A stretch of 64,000 bases of DNA from an uncultured Bacteroidales bacterium (GTDB lineage: Bacteria > Bacteroidota > Bacteroidia > Bacteroidales > FEN-979): the NCBI GenBank assembly GCA_903903985.1, contig CAIVAT010000163.1:73061-137060 (forward strand). Reading direction: 5' to 3'. A program made the position numbers and the translations under genes. The notes beneath the pieces were generated by a model. That model made no database searches. It saw nothing but the letters and a program-made list of their open reading frames with translations, and was not told where the DNA came from. Positions 1 through 9,934 of the stretch are shown piece after piece (positions within the stretch are counted from its first letter, which is position 1; every line of letters starts with the position of its first letter).

Positions 1-1
1 G

Positions 2-3000
2 AAAATAGAATTTGTATACAGGCAGGAATCCGGCAGCGTACAAAGTGGCAGCGCATCCATCGGGATCACTTCATCAGGTACGGGTTCTGGAAATTACCTT
101 TCACTCAGCGGCAGCGGGACAAACCCGACTGCAAGTTCCACCTCTGAAATCAGCAACATTAATATCAAACCTGCAAGCGGTCAGGTTTATACTTTTTCTC
201 CTCCCTCACCATCACCCTCCTCCCCTGTTAACATGACCTTTTCATCTGTTACCCAAACCGGAATGACCATGAACTGGGTTGACAATTCGACTACCGAAAC
301 CAACTTCCTGGTTGATTTTTCCCAGGACGGCATCAACTTTTCCCAGGTTGTTGTTCCTTCCAGCAGCATGGCTGCCACCGGTACCACCTATTCCATTCAG
401 AAAACCGGCTTGCTGCCCGGGATTACCTATTATTTCCGCCTTACAGCCATGAATGAAGGTACGGTTCCATCCGCTTACCTTGTCGGGAACCAGTCAACCA
501 CCGCTCCCGGTAACATTTTATCAATTGCAGATGGCAACTGGAGCAATACCAGCACATGGTCGACATCGGCAGTTCCAACAACCATGGACAATGTGACCAT
601 TTCCAATGGCCATACCGTGATCATTGATGCTGCTGCGAATTGCAATGGCCTTACGGTCGGACAAGGAACCTCGGGAACCCTTAGATTTGGGACCACATCC
701 ACTTCATTGACAACTGTCCAGGGCGTTACAGTTTCAACCAATGGAACCTTTGATGCCGGAGCGCCTGCGGGAGCTGACCTTACACACCAGTTGAATATCG
801 GAGGAAACAGTTCCACTGCATTGGGTATCGGAAACCTTACAGTGAATGGTTCGCTGGACATGTATATCGGTTTATCGAATGGGAAATGCAACATCACCTT
901 TTTCGGAATCCCGGGTGCAACTGTATCCGGAACCGGAACAATTGATTTCAACTCGGTTACCCTGAATAAAGGAAACACCGTTGCTACAGCCACAGTAACC
1001 CCACCGGTTCTTGAAATCCTGGCAGCTTATTCTTCCAAAGGGGATGCGGCAGCCGGGATGCTTGCAACCCATACTTCCGGGACGCTGAAGATCGGAGGAA
1101 GTTTTTCCGGAACGAATCCCGTGTATGCCATCGCAGCTTATACAATTCCTGCAACAGGCGCTTTCTGGGTGGCCAATCCGAACTTTATTGTTACAGGGAT
1201 GAATGGAAACCCGACCAACAATGGTTTGCTGAAGCTTTCATCCGGCACATTAAATATCTGCAGCACGAGCGGGAATGCAATGGGAGCCACTTCCGGGGCT
1301 GTTTTTTTCATTGAGGGCGGAACCATGAATATCGCTTCCAGGCTCAACACAGCAACCGCTGTAAGCTATAACCAGACCAATGGAATTGTTAACGTAACTA
1401 CCGTCGGGAATACCGCCTCGGCAGCTGGTTTCGGCCTGACTGGCACCGGTTCATCCTTTGCCATGAGCGGAGGTACCATTTGTTGTGTAATTGCCAATAC
1501 AAGTGCAACAGGCGACTATAACGTCAATTCTGCGACCACCAATATAACCGGTGGAACCCTTCAGCTGGGAAACGGCAATTCAGGTACCACCAGGACTTTC
1601 CGCATCCGGGGAACTGCACCCAATGTGCTGCTGACCAACACCACAGCAAACCATAATTGCTCTTTATCCGGCGATCTGGCGATCATGGGCGACCTGGTGC
1701 TGAATGGTACCGGAACTTTTTCGAACGTCAGCAACTACCTCACCATGTCGGGAATGAATGCCAGTTACCCCGGGAATATAATCATCGGCACAGGAACCAC
1801 TTTTACAATGAACACTTCCTATTCCCAATACCTGACCTTCAACAGCATCTACGGCAACCAGTCGCTGACAAACGGCGGAACGATCACCTCAAATCTTTTA
1901 CCATGCCTGCTTGTCAACAATTCATTCGGAGGTGCTGGCACTGTAACCATTCCGGGTGGCCTTATTCTGATGGGCAATTCGACTTTGAACCTCACCAGGG
2001 GCACGTTGAATGTGGGCACCGGAATCACTTTAGGGACCGCCACTACCAGTGGTTTTACCTATATTCAGGGTGATGGTTCCGTAACAGGAACCGTAACCAG
2101 GAATTTCGGGACGGGAACTGTCAATTATACATACAACGGAACATCCGCTCAACTTACAAACACACTATTGCCATCCTCCATTACAGGAACTTTCACGATA
2201 AACAACAGCAGCGGTGTCACGCTGAACTCAGCGCTGAATGCCGGGAAACTTACACTTACCGCTGGAGCCCTGAACACCACCGCCACGAACCTCCTGACCA
2301 TCACAGGGACAGCAGTTTCAGATGTTTCCTATTCAAGCGGGCAGGTTAACGGCCCTCTTCAACGGACACTGCCTGCAAACCGGACAACCGGGACCACCTA
2401 TCTCTTTCCGTTGGGAAAAAACACCTACCGACCGCTGGAACTTGTAAATCCGATCACCAATGCCGGAGGCACTGTTCTGATCAAAGCTGAGGTCTTTGAT
2501 GCTGATTGCGGAGGCACGCCGGGGAATAACATGAATGCACTGAATACCAACAGGTACTGGACCTGTGGAATAACTTCCGGCTCCGCTAATTTCACCAGTT
2601 CCACCTTACGGCTTACTGAAACAGGCCTGACCAGCAACCATGGAATCGGTAAGTCGGCCACCCAAAACGGAGTCTATGACCTTGTAAGTTCAACTGCTCC
2701 CACAGCCACCACCGTAGTCACCGATGTGATGACCACGCTCGGCCCGTGCTTTTATGCAATTGGGTTAAAGAATATGCTTTATGTAAGCAGTAACGCAATT
2801 CAAAACAATACCGACCCCATCCGGCAGTCATCAACGGACCAGCAGGTCATCGGGATTCAGGTCGTCACCACCGGAAATTTAAACCCTGCCCTGGTGACCT
2901 CATTCACGTTGAATACCAACGGATCAACGAGCACGGGCGATATTGCTGCAGCAAAGGTATATTATACCGGTTCCAGTACTACATTTCAGGCTACCAACCA

Positions 3001-6000
3001 GTTTGGAGCCACAAATCCGAATCCGGCAGGTCTGTTTACAATTTCCGGATCACAGGCATTGGTGGAAGGAACAAATTACTTCTGGCTTGCTTATGATATC
3101 GCATTAAATGCCGGCAACGGAGACCTGATAGATGGTGAATGTAATTCCATTACTGTGAACGGGACAGCAAAAACACCGACACTGCAGGCACCAACAGGCG
3201 CCAGGACGATCAAAGCCGCACTCTCAGGCACCGTCATTGTTGGTTCCGGCGGCACCTATCCAACCATTACGGGGACCGGGGGGTTGTTTGAAGCGATCAA
3301 CACTGCGGGAGTGAGAGGAAATATCACTGCACAAATTATTTCAAATACGGCTGAAACGGGATCAGTTGCCTTGCCGCAGTGGGTTGAAATAGGAGGTTCA
3401 CATTACAACCTCCTCATCCAGCCAGGTGCAGCGGTTGAAAGGACCGTTTCAGGTGGTTATGCAGGAGGGCTCATCCGGTTGGCCGGAGCCGACCATGTTA
3501 CCATCGACGGCAATTTCGCAGGTTCAGGAAAATACCTGAATATCATCAACTCCAACACCTCCGGAACCATCGCGGCCCTTCAACTTGTGAGCAGTGGAAA
3601 TGGGCTCGGATCAACAAACGTCACCATTAAAAACTGTAAAATAAGTACAGGCCATGCTGGTTCCAGCTCTTATGGAGTTGCTGCCGGTGGTAGCAGCCCC
3701 GGCTCAGCAGGAGCAGACAACGATTCACTGGTCATTCAGAATTGCAATATCTCCAAAGCCTATTACGGCATATACGCCGGGGCGACTGCGGCCGGCGTAA
3801 ACAACAGCCTTATTATCACCGGCGATTCAATCGGGTCGTCCGTTGCAGGGAATTATGTAGGCCGTTTCGGGGTCTATATGCTATATTGTACCGAGGCGGA
3901 CATCTCGGGAAATACCATATTCAACATCATGAATCCATCATACGGTTCAAGAGGTCTTTATTTCGCCCTGGGTTGCATCAATGCAACAATTTCCAGGAAC
4001 CGGATCAGTGGAATAAAATATACCGGTACCAACACATACGGGTCAGCGGGAATTGATATTATGACCGACGAACCCTCAAGCAACATGACCATCTCAAACA
4101 ACCTGATCACTGATATTACCGGAATGGGAGACACTTACTGGGCAAGCGAGGCGATTGTCGGTATACGGATCCATGCCGGAACGGGAGGAATCAATTTGTA
4201 TTACAATTCGGTGAACCTTTTTGGAAACATCAGCCATTCCTCCATGGGCGGTGATAACAGTGCAGCCATCTACATCGCGGGAACAGGAGGAATCAGCCTG
4301 AAGAATAATATTTTCAGGAATTCAATCGTGAATACCGTTTCCTCATACTCCAAAGCCTATGCGATCTATTCCGAAATGTATAAAACCGGATTTACGCTCA
4401 TCGATTACAATGATTATTTCGTTGAAGGAACCCAGGGAAGGTTGGGTTACCTGGAATATGGTCAGAATGCTGCCACTATCGAAGCCTGGAGGTCTTATAC
4501 GACACAGGATGTCCATTCTGTCGGAGATGATCCGCTTTTCAAGTCAGCCACCGACCTGCACCTTGATTTTACTTCGGCTGCACTTCATGGAGGGAACCCT
4601 GTGACAGGTATTCTGACCGACAATGAAAATGTGATCCGCAACGGCACGACCCCTTCGATGGGTGCTTTGGAAACAGGAACCGATGCACGCGGGCCGATCA
4701 TTTCGTATTCTTTGCTTAATAACACTGCGTCCCGGTTAGAGCGTACCCTGATTGCGACATTGACCGACTATACTGGCGTGCCGGTAACCGGGGCAGGACT
4801 GCCGGTATTATATTGGAACATCAACCGCGGTACCTGGATTCCGGCTCCCGCCAGTGCGATCGGAGGCAGTCAATACCAGTTCACCTTTGGTTCGGGGGTA
4901 GCTGTCTCCGATAGTGTGTTTTATTTTATTGCAGCGCAGGATACGTGGTCTGAAACAAACGTCAGTGTCAGGCCTTCGGCCGGTGCTGCCGGATTCAGTA
5001 TTAATCCACCAGCCTGTTCAACCAAACCGGCTTATCCCGATTCTTACCAAGTAATAACGGGACTGAACGGAACCATCACCATTGGAACAGGAGGGCAATT
5101 TCCAACATTAACAGGTGAGGGAGGACTTTTCCAGATGGTCAACCAAAACCTGCTGAACGGCAACGTGGAGGCAGCGGTAATCTCTGATTTGACGGAACCG
5201 GGAACTTACAGCTTGTATTCCTGGCAGGAAGAAGGTGCGGGCAACTTTACCGTCACCATCCGTCCGGATGGAAATACAGAACGGCTGATATCCGGGAATG
5301 TGGCACAAGGGATGATCACGCTCGATGGCGCCACCCGCCTGACCATCAAAGGATGTTATGGTGATACCCTTTCAAGATGTCTGAGGTTGCGCAACACGAA
5401 CAACAGCTACCCTGTCATCCAGTTCCTCAATGGTGCACAGAACATCACCATTCGCAACTGCCACCTGGAATCAGGGAGTTCAGGAATCAAATTCGGCACT
5501 TCCTCTGTGTTGTCCGGCAACTCTTTTAACCAAATCCTATACAATTCCATCCACAACCGAACAGATATCACAGGTGCGCTGTCATCGGGAATCACCTCCA
5601 CCGGAACCAGCAGCAATCCCAATCATACAAACACAATACGTGGGAATGAAATATATAACTACAGTTCCACTGGTATATTTATCTCAGCTACGGGTAACGG
5701 AGGCGAATGGATCATCTCAGACAATAGTTTTTATAACAACCTGTCAACTCCTCCCTCGACCCTGCAGCGGGGAATCTATTTCGTCCCCGGCTTTTTATCG
5801 TTCGGAAATAACATCACAGGAAATTATATCGGCGGCCATTCTGCCCAATGCGGTGGAAATTTATGGGAAAACACCGGGACCAGTGTCTTCACGGGAATAT
5901 ATCTCGATGCCGGTTCTGCAACAAATCATATTGAAAACAATATCATTTCAAATATCCACCTGAGCAACACCAATGGGGGCGGGTTCACAGGTATTATGAT

Positions 6001-7183
6001 CAATGAAGGCTGGTGCGGCGTGGCGGGAAATATGATCGGGAACGCGGATATTTCAAAATCCATCCGTTCAAATGCCACAGACCCCTTTATATACGGGATC
6101 AGCATAGAATCAAGCAGTTTCTGCAACATTGATGGAAATACGATTGCAAACCTGGTTCTGACGGCAACATCAGGGAACCCGTGGGTTTATGGAATTTATA
6201 TCAATGCTGCCAATGTTACAAAAAACAAATTGTACGGACTTGGTCACTGCCTGAATGCCGGCCTTTGGCCCAGGGTTGTAGGGATCCAAAACGATGGCCT
6301 TTCAGGTGCGGATATTGAAGTTTCCAATAATTCCATCTCCATCGATTGCGGTTTGTCGACAGATCCTGAGATTTACGGTTATTATGAAAACAGTTATACA
6401 GCTAATACAAACAGCATATTCTATAATTCAATCAGCATCTCCGGGCCAGCTTCTTTATCTTCAACAACCTGTGCGTTATATCGCTATATCGATGCAACCC
6501 TGAATATGAAAAACAACATTCTTGCGAATTTCAGGCAGAGTACAGGCGGAGGTCCTGCCTATGCATTGTATTTTGAGGACCCCGGCAACCTGGTTTCTGA
6601 TTTTAACGATCTTTATTGTGCACATGGCAACCTGGCCTATTACAATGGCATCGGCCTTTCTGAACTGGCTACCTGGAAAACGGCAACAGCAGGAGACCAG
6701 CATTCAATCAGCAGCGACCCGCTTTTTATGAGCAATACAAGTGACCTGAACCCGGCAACCGGTTCACTAGTTGTATCCGCAGGAGTGACATTGGAAGAAG
6801 TGACAGCAGATATCAATGGAAATCCTCGTGATCCTGTTTCTCCAACCCTTGGCTGTTATGAAGTTACGGGTATCATCAACAAAACCTGGAATGGGGCCGT
6901 TTCGACAGGCTGGAATGTTGCAGCAAACTGGACCCCCTCGGGCATGCCATTGGCAACGGAAAATGTTTTAATTCCCGAAGCGACTCCTTTCTATTGCACT
7001 GTAAATGCCACGGGGATGGTTTGCAAGCATATCACTATTGCCAGCAGTGGATTCCTGATCGTTTCGCCCTCCAATTCGCTTACGGTGTGGGGCAACCTGA
7101 CGATACAGGATACCGGAACCTTAACCAATGACGGACTTTTAATTCTGAAAGGCAACCTGATGAACCTGAATACGGCAAAATAG
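2..7183 (+). CDS. giant secreted parallel beta-helix protein, 5' end outside window
   Basis: The reading frame is open from base 2 with no start codon that must be used, so the gene begins upstream of the window; 2393 residues are visible. An internal ATG at 233 lies just inside a fibronectin type III domain (visible residues ~76-160) and is not a credible start. Then come a G8-like 'GNWSNTSTW' stretch (~175), a long Ser/Thr/Gly/Asn-rich beta-helix, a domain resembling the N-terminal domain of BNR-repeat neuraminidases (~923-1075, with 'AKVYYTGSS'), and two further beta-helix blocks, each introduced by 'GTVIVGSGGTYPT'/'GTITIGTGGQFPT'. A linker domain 'GPIISYSLLNNT' lies between them. The C-terminus is the 'KTWNGAVSTGWNVAANW' module (nt ~6877-7183). 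No T9SS sorting domain follows it. Probably a surface or extracellular carbohydrate-binding or adhesive protein; no enzyme active site could be recognised. Confidence 0.85.
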   Translation, partial: KIEFVYRQESGSVQSGSASIGITSSGTGSGNYLSLSGSGTNPTASSTSEISNINIKPASGQVYTFSPPSPSPSSPVNMTFSSVTQTGMTMNWVDNSTTETNFLVDFSQDGINFSQVVVPSSSMAATGTTYSIQKTGLLPGITYYFRLTAMNEGTVPSAYLVGNQSTTAPGNILSIADGNWSNTSTWSTSAVPTTMDNVTISNGHTVIIDAAANCNGLTVGQGTSGTLRFGTTSTSLTTVQGVTVSTNGTFDAGAPAGADLTHQLNIGGNSSTALGIGNLTVNGSLDMYIGLSNGKCNITFFGIPGATVSGTGTIDFNSVTLNKGNTVATATVTPPVLEILAAYSSKGDAAAGMLATHTSGTLKIGGSFSGTNPVYAIAAYTIPATGAFWVANPNFIVTGMNGNPTNNGLLKLSSGTLNICSTSGNAMGATSGAVFFIEGGTMNIASRLNTATAVSYNQTNGIVNVTTVGNTASAAGFGLTGTGSSFAMSGGTICCVIANTSATGDYNVNSATTNITGGTLQLGNGNSGTTRTFRIRGTAPNVLLTNTTANHNCSLSGDLAIMGDLVLNGTGTFSNVSNYLTMSGMNASYPGNIIIGTGTTFTMNTSYSQYLTFNSIYGNQSLTNGGTITSNLLPCLLVNNSFGGAGTVTIPGGLILMGNSTLNLTRGTLNVGTGITLGTATTSGFTYIQGDGSVTGTVTRNFGTGTVNYTYNGTSAQLTNTLLPSSITGTFTINNSSGVTLNSALNAGKLTLTAGALNTTATNLLTITGTAVSDVSYSSGQVNGPLQRTLPANRTTGTTYLFPLGKNTYRPLELVNPITNAGGTVLIKAEVFDADCGGTPGNNMNALNTNRYWTCGITSGSANFTSSTLRLTETGLTSNHGIGKSATQNGVYDLVSSTAPTATTVVTDVMTTLGPCFYAIGLKNMLYVSSNAIQNNTDPIRQSSTDQQVIGIQVVTTGNLNPALVTSFTLNTNGSTSTGDIAAAKVYYTGSSTTFQATNQFGATNPNPAGLFTISGSQALVEGTNYFWLAYDIALNAGNGDLIDGECNSITVNGTAKTPTLQAPTGARTIKAALSGTVIVGSGGTYPTITGTGGLFEAINTAGVRGNITAQIISNTAETGSVALPQWVEIGGSHYNLLIQPGAAVERTVSGGYAGGLIRLAGADHVTIDGNFAGSGKYLNIINSNTSGTIAALQLVSSGNGLGSTNVTIKNCKISTGHAGSSSYGVAAGGSSPGSAGADNDSLVIQNCNISKAYYGIYAGATAAGVNNSLIITGDSIGSSVAGNYVGRFGVYMLYCTEADISGNTIFNIMNPSYGSRGLYFALGCINATISRNRISGIKYTGTNTYGSAGIDIMTDEPSSNMTISNNLITDITGMGDTYWASEAIVGIRIHAGTGGINLYYNSVNLFGNISHSSMGGDNSAAIYIAGTGGISLKNNIFRNSIVNTVSSYSKAYAIYSEMYKTGFTLIDYNDYFVEGTQGRLGYLEYGQNAATIEAWRSYTTQDVHSVGDDPLFKSATDLHLDFTSAALHGGNPVTGILTDNENVIRNGTTPSMGALETGTDARGPIISYSLLNNTASRLERTLIATLTDYTGVPVTGAGLPVLYWNINRGTWIPAPASAIGGSQYQFTFGSGVAVSDSVFYFIAAQDTWSETNVSVRPSAGAAGFSINPPACSTKPAYPDSYQVITGLNGTITIGTGGQFPTLTGEGGLFQMVNQNLLNGNVEAAVISDLTEPGTYSLYSWQEEGAGNFTVTIRPDGNTERLISGNVAQGMITLDGATRLTIKGCYGDTLSRCLRLRNTNNSYPVIQFLNGAQNITIRNCHLESGSSGIKFGTSSVLSGNSFNQILYNSIHNRTDITGALSSGITSTGTSSNPNHTNTIRGNEIYNYSSTGIFISATGNGGEWIISDNSFYNNLSTPPSTLQRGIYFVPGFLSFGNNITGNYIGGHSAQCGGNLWENTGTSVFTGIYLDAGSATNHIENNIISNIHLSNTNGGGFTGIMINEGWCGVAGNMIGNADISKSIRSNATDPFIYGISIESSSFCNIDGNTIANLVLTATSGNPWVYGIYINAANVTKNKLYGLGHCLNAGLWPRVVGIQNDGLSGADIEVSNNSISIDCGLSTDPEIYGYYENSYTANTNSIFYNSISISGPASLSSTTCALYRYIDATLNMKNNILANFRQSTGGGPAYALYFEDPGNLVSDFNDLYCAHGNLAYYNGIGLSELATWKTATAGDQHSISSDPLFMSNTSDLNPATGSLVVSAGVTLEEVTADINGNPRDPVSPTLGCYEVTGIINKTWNGAVSTGWNVAANWTPSGMPLATENVLIPEATPFYCTVNATGMVCKHITIASSGFLIVSPSNSLTVWGNLTIQDTGTLTNDGLLILKGNLMNLNTAK

Positions 7184-7234
7184 CAACAGGAGACTTCTAC
7201 CACGCAATTAACCATTATGATTAATTTTTTTAAC

Positions 7235-9820
7235 ATGAAAAAACTACTCATATTCATTGCGGCATCAACGATCAGTTTATTGTCAACAGCGCAGCCATTG
7301 ACAGGAATAAAGGCTATTCCGGGAAACTATGCTACAATTCAGCAGGCTATAGCAGATTTGAATGCCCAGGGAGTAGGAATTGGAGGCGTAATTTTTAATG
7401 TTGCCGCCAACCATTCGGAAACCCTCGCCAATGGCACTGCTGGCCTGATAACAGCCACGGGAAATGAATCAGATACGATCGTTTTCCGCAAGGATCCATC
7501 CACCACCGGCAACAATCCAAAAATCATTGCCTTCACCCCTGGCACCTCCACCACGACTGATGGAATGATCAAGATCGCCGGAGGCGATTACATTACTTTC
7601 GACGGGATCGACCTTGAAGAAAACCCTTTAAACACCAACATTACCAAAATGATGGAATGGGGCTATGCCTTGGTAAAAAGACAGAATACGGCCCCTATCG
7701 ATGGATGTCAGTATGTTGTCATAAGGAATTGTACAATTACACTCAATAAAACCAATTACAGGTCGGTAGGAATTTACTCCGGGAACCATGTTGCTTCCAA
7801 TACCACAAACCTTACCCTCCTGGCGACCACCGACGCCTTGAATAATGTTCGTATTTATGGCAATACTATCTCAAATGTGTATGAGGGGATCCACCTGTAC
7901 GGATATGCACATCCCTACCCGGGACCTTATACACTCTATGATCACAACAACAGAATTGGCGTTGACGGGGCAAATACCATTACCAACTTTGGAGGTTATT
8001 CCGTTTATCCTTACGGGATCTTTGCAAATTTCCAGGAATACCTGCAGGTTGCCAACAATGTGATCAGCGGGGGTACGGGTAGTACCAGTTTTGTATATGG
8101 TATTTACCTGGGAGGCTCCTACAATGCAAGCGCGGATGTATTCAACAATGATATTTCCGTTACAAGCACCTCGGAATTTCAGCCAATAAAAGCGATCTAT
8201 ACGGGTTATGGCGGCAATGTTTCCGGCAATACGATCAACATTCATGACAATTACATCCATGACTGCAGTTTTTCAACAAGTACTACATCCGGTTCTTTTT
8301 ATGGAGTTTCACAAGTATCACACACCACAACGGCCAATATATACAATAATCACATCTTTAACAACAACATAAATGGAATCGGTGATTTTTATGGTATTGA
8401 AGGAATGGGTGAGCAGGTAACCTACCTGAATATCTATGGAAATCAGATACACAACAATCAGAAATCGGGGGGAAAGGGATACATGTATTGTATCTTCGGA
8501 AAGACTTGTGTCATAACCGTTCATGACAATGTCATATACAGCAACGCTATTCCCAACTCTTCCGGGACAGGAGGGTACCCTTCCGTCATTTATGGTTATT
8601 ACAATTATGAAAGTCCGACCCAGGAGGACTATTACAACAACACCATTTATGATTTATCGGTTGGGGGAACCGCCACTGCAAACAACTCCGGCATTTTCGG
8701 CATCTATACAAAATCTGCGGGAACCTCCGTCAAAAACATTTATTCGAATACAATCCATTCCTTTAAATTATCATCAAAAGGCGGGGGAACAGTAACGGGG
8801 ATCAAGACTTTTGGGGGGAACGCGGTTTCTCTCACCCGAAACGAAATTTACAGCCTGGAGGCAGACAGTTCAAATGCAATGAGTTATGGAATTCATGTGC
8901 AATCGGGTTCAGTTGTAGACATGTTTAACAACCTGGTATCCGATTTAACAACCCCTCAGTCCTACTATGGTTCAGCAATTAAAGGGATTTACCTTGAAGG
9001 GGGAGTCGCCCTGAACTTATTTTATAATACTATTTTCCTGGATGCTTCAAGTACGACAACCCAGCAGTTCGGATCCGCCGGGATTGTTGCAAGCGTTTCT
9101 CCCACGGTCGACATGCGCAACAACCTGGTGGTAAACCTTTCAAACCCTGTTCACATAACCGGCAATTCATATACTGCCGCATATATCAGAACTTCGATTA
9201 CACTGGCGACTTATTCTGCCAATTCCGACAACAATTGCTTCTACGCAGGGACACCAGGGGTTTACAACGTGATATTCTGGGATGGAACCAATACTGATTC
9301 AACAATGGCATCCTACCAGGCGAGGGTAAGCCCGAGGGATGCTTATTCCTTCTCGGAAAATCCGCCATTTCAGAACAAAACCACCCCACCCTATGATCTT
9401 CATCTGAATACCGGCACCCCGACAGGGTGTGAAAGCGGGGGAAAGATCATCACCGTTCCTGGAAATAATTTTGATTTTGAGGGAGATGCCCGGTTCCCGG
9501 AGAGCGGATATGCCGAAAATCCATCCTGCCCCGCCACCGCACCCGATGTTGGTGCGGATGAATTCGGCGGCATCCAGGAGAACCTGCTTAACTGGACAGG
9601 CACGGTTTCCAGCGACTGGGGCGATCCTGCAAACTGGAATCCTGCAGTAGTTCCCGGTCCAGGCAATTCTGTGGTTATTTCACCGGGAACGGTCAACGAA
9701 CCAGTTGTCCTTTCTGCCGGACAATCATGCAAAGACCTGATCATCCAAGGCGGGGCCACCGTAATTGTACAGCCCGGAATCCAGCTGACAGTGAACGGGC
9801 ACACTTTGATCAGAGAGTAA
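7235..9820 (+). CDS. secreted parallel beta-helix protein (paralogue 2)
   Basis: I chose the ATG at 7235 because it gives a clean signal peptide (MKKLLIFIAASTISLLSTAQ); an in-frame ATG at 7217 only adds six residues. The mature start 'PLTGIKAIPGNYATIQQAIA' followed by 'GVGIGGVIFNVA' is typical of Bacteroidota right-handed beta-helix proteins. The body is dominated by N-x-I-x-N helix turns ('NNTIYDLS', 'NIYGNQIHNN'). It ends with a 'VGADEFGG' segment and the same 'W-G-..-DWGDPANWNP' module as its neighbours. It lies 51 bp after the preceding giant gene and 114 bp before its closest paralogue, with which it shares the first ~350 residues at high similarity. No T9SS C-terminal domain and no catalytic motif are visible. 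Likely surface-exposed or secreted; function unknown. Confidence 0.85.
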   Translation: MKKLLIFIAASTISLLSTAQPLTGIKAIPGNYATIQQAIADLNAQGVGIGGVIFNVAANHSETLANGTAGLITATGNESDTIVFRKDPSTTGNNPKIIAFTPGTSTTTDGMIKIAGGDYITFDGIDLEENPLNTNITKMMEWGYALVKRQNTAPIDGCQYVVIRNCTITLNKTNYRSVGIYSGNHVASNTTNLTLLATTDALNNVRIYGNTISNVYEGIHLYGYAHPYPGPYTLYDHNNRIGVDGANTITNFGGYSVYPYGIFANFQEYLQVANNVISGGTGSTSFVYGIYLGGSYNASADVFNNDISVTSTSEFQPIKAIYTGYGGNVSGNTINIHDNYIHDCSFSTSTTSGSFYGVSQVSHTTTANIYNNHIFNNNINGIGDFYGIEGMGEQVTYLNIYGNQIHNNQKSGGKGYMYCIFGKTCVITVHDNVIYSNAIPNSSGTGGYPSVIYGYYNYESPTQEDYYNNTIYDLSVGGTATANNSGIFGIYTKSAGTSVKNIYSNTIHSFKLSSKGGGTVTGIKTFGGNAVSLTRNEIYSLEADSSNAMSYGIHVQSGSVVDMFNNLVSDLTTPQSYYGSAIKGIYLEGGVALNLFYNTIFLDASSTTTQQFGSAGIVASVSPTVDMRNNLVVNLSNPVHITGNSYTAAYIRTSITLATYSANSDNNCFYAGTPGVYNVIFWDGTNTDSTMASYQARVSPRDAYSFSENPPFQNKTTPPYDLHLNTGTPTGCESGGKIITVPGNNFDFEGDARFPESGYAENPSCPATAPDVGADEFGGIQENLLNWTGTVSSDWGDPANWNPAVVPGPGNSVVISPGTVNEPVVLSAGQSCKDLIIQGGATVIVQPGIQLTVNGHTLIRE

Positions 9821-9827
9821 CAGGATC

Positions 9828-9866
9828 TTTCCCGCGATTCCCAAGGGATTGCCGGGAAAAGTCTTT
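9828..9866 (+). terminator. possible imperfect terminator hairpin
   Basis: Just after the stop of the preceding gene, tttcccgcgattccc and gggattgccgggaaa form an imperfect stem (12 of 15 pairs) with a 2-nt loop, followed by gtctttt. Weak evidence, based on sequence only. Confidence 0.3.
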
Positions 9867-9934
9867 TGAGGAGTGGTGAAATGAGGTTAATGACTTGCAA
9901 TGAAAATACAGTTTCAACCCTTAAAACCTGACAA

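Noticed and set aside
12-236. Small reading frame at the left edge
   Set aside because: It overlaps, in another frame, the 5' part of the giant beta-helix gene, which is open from base 2.
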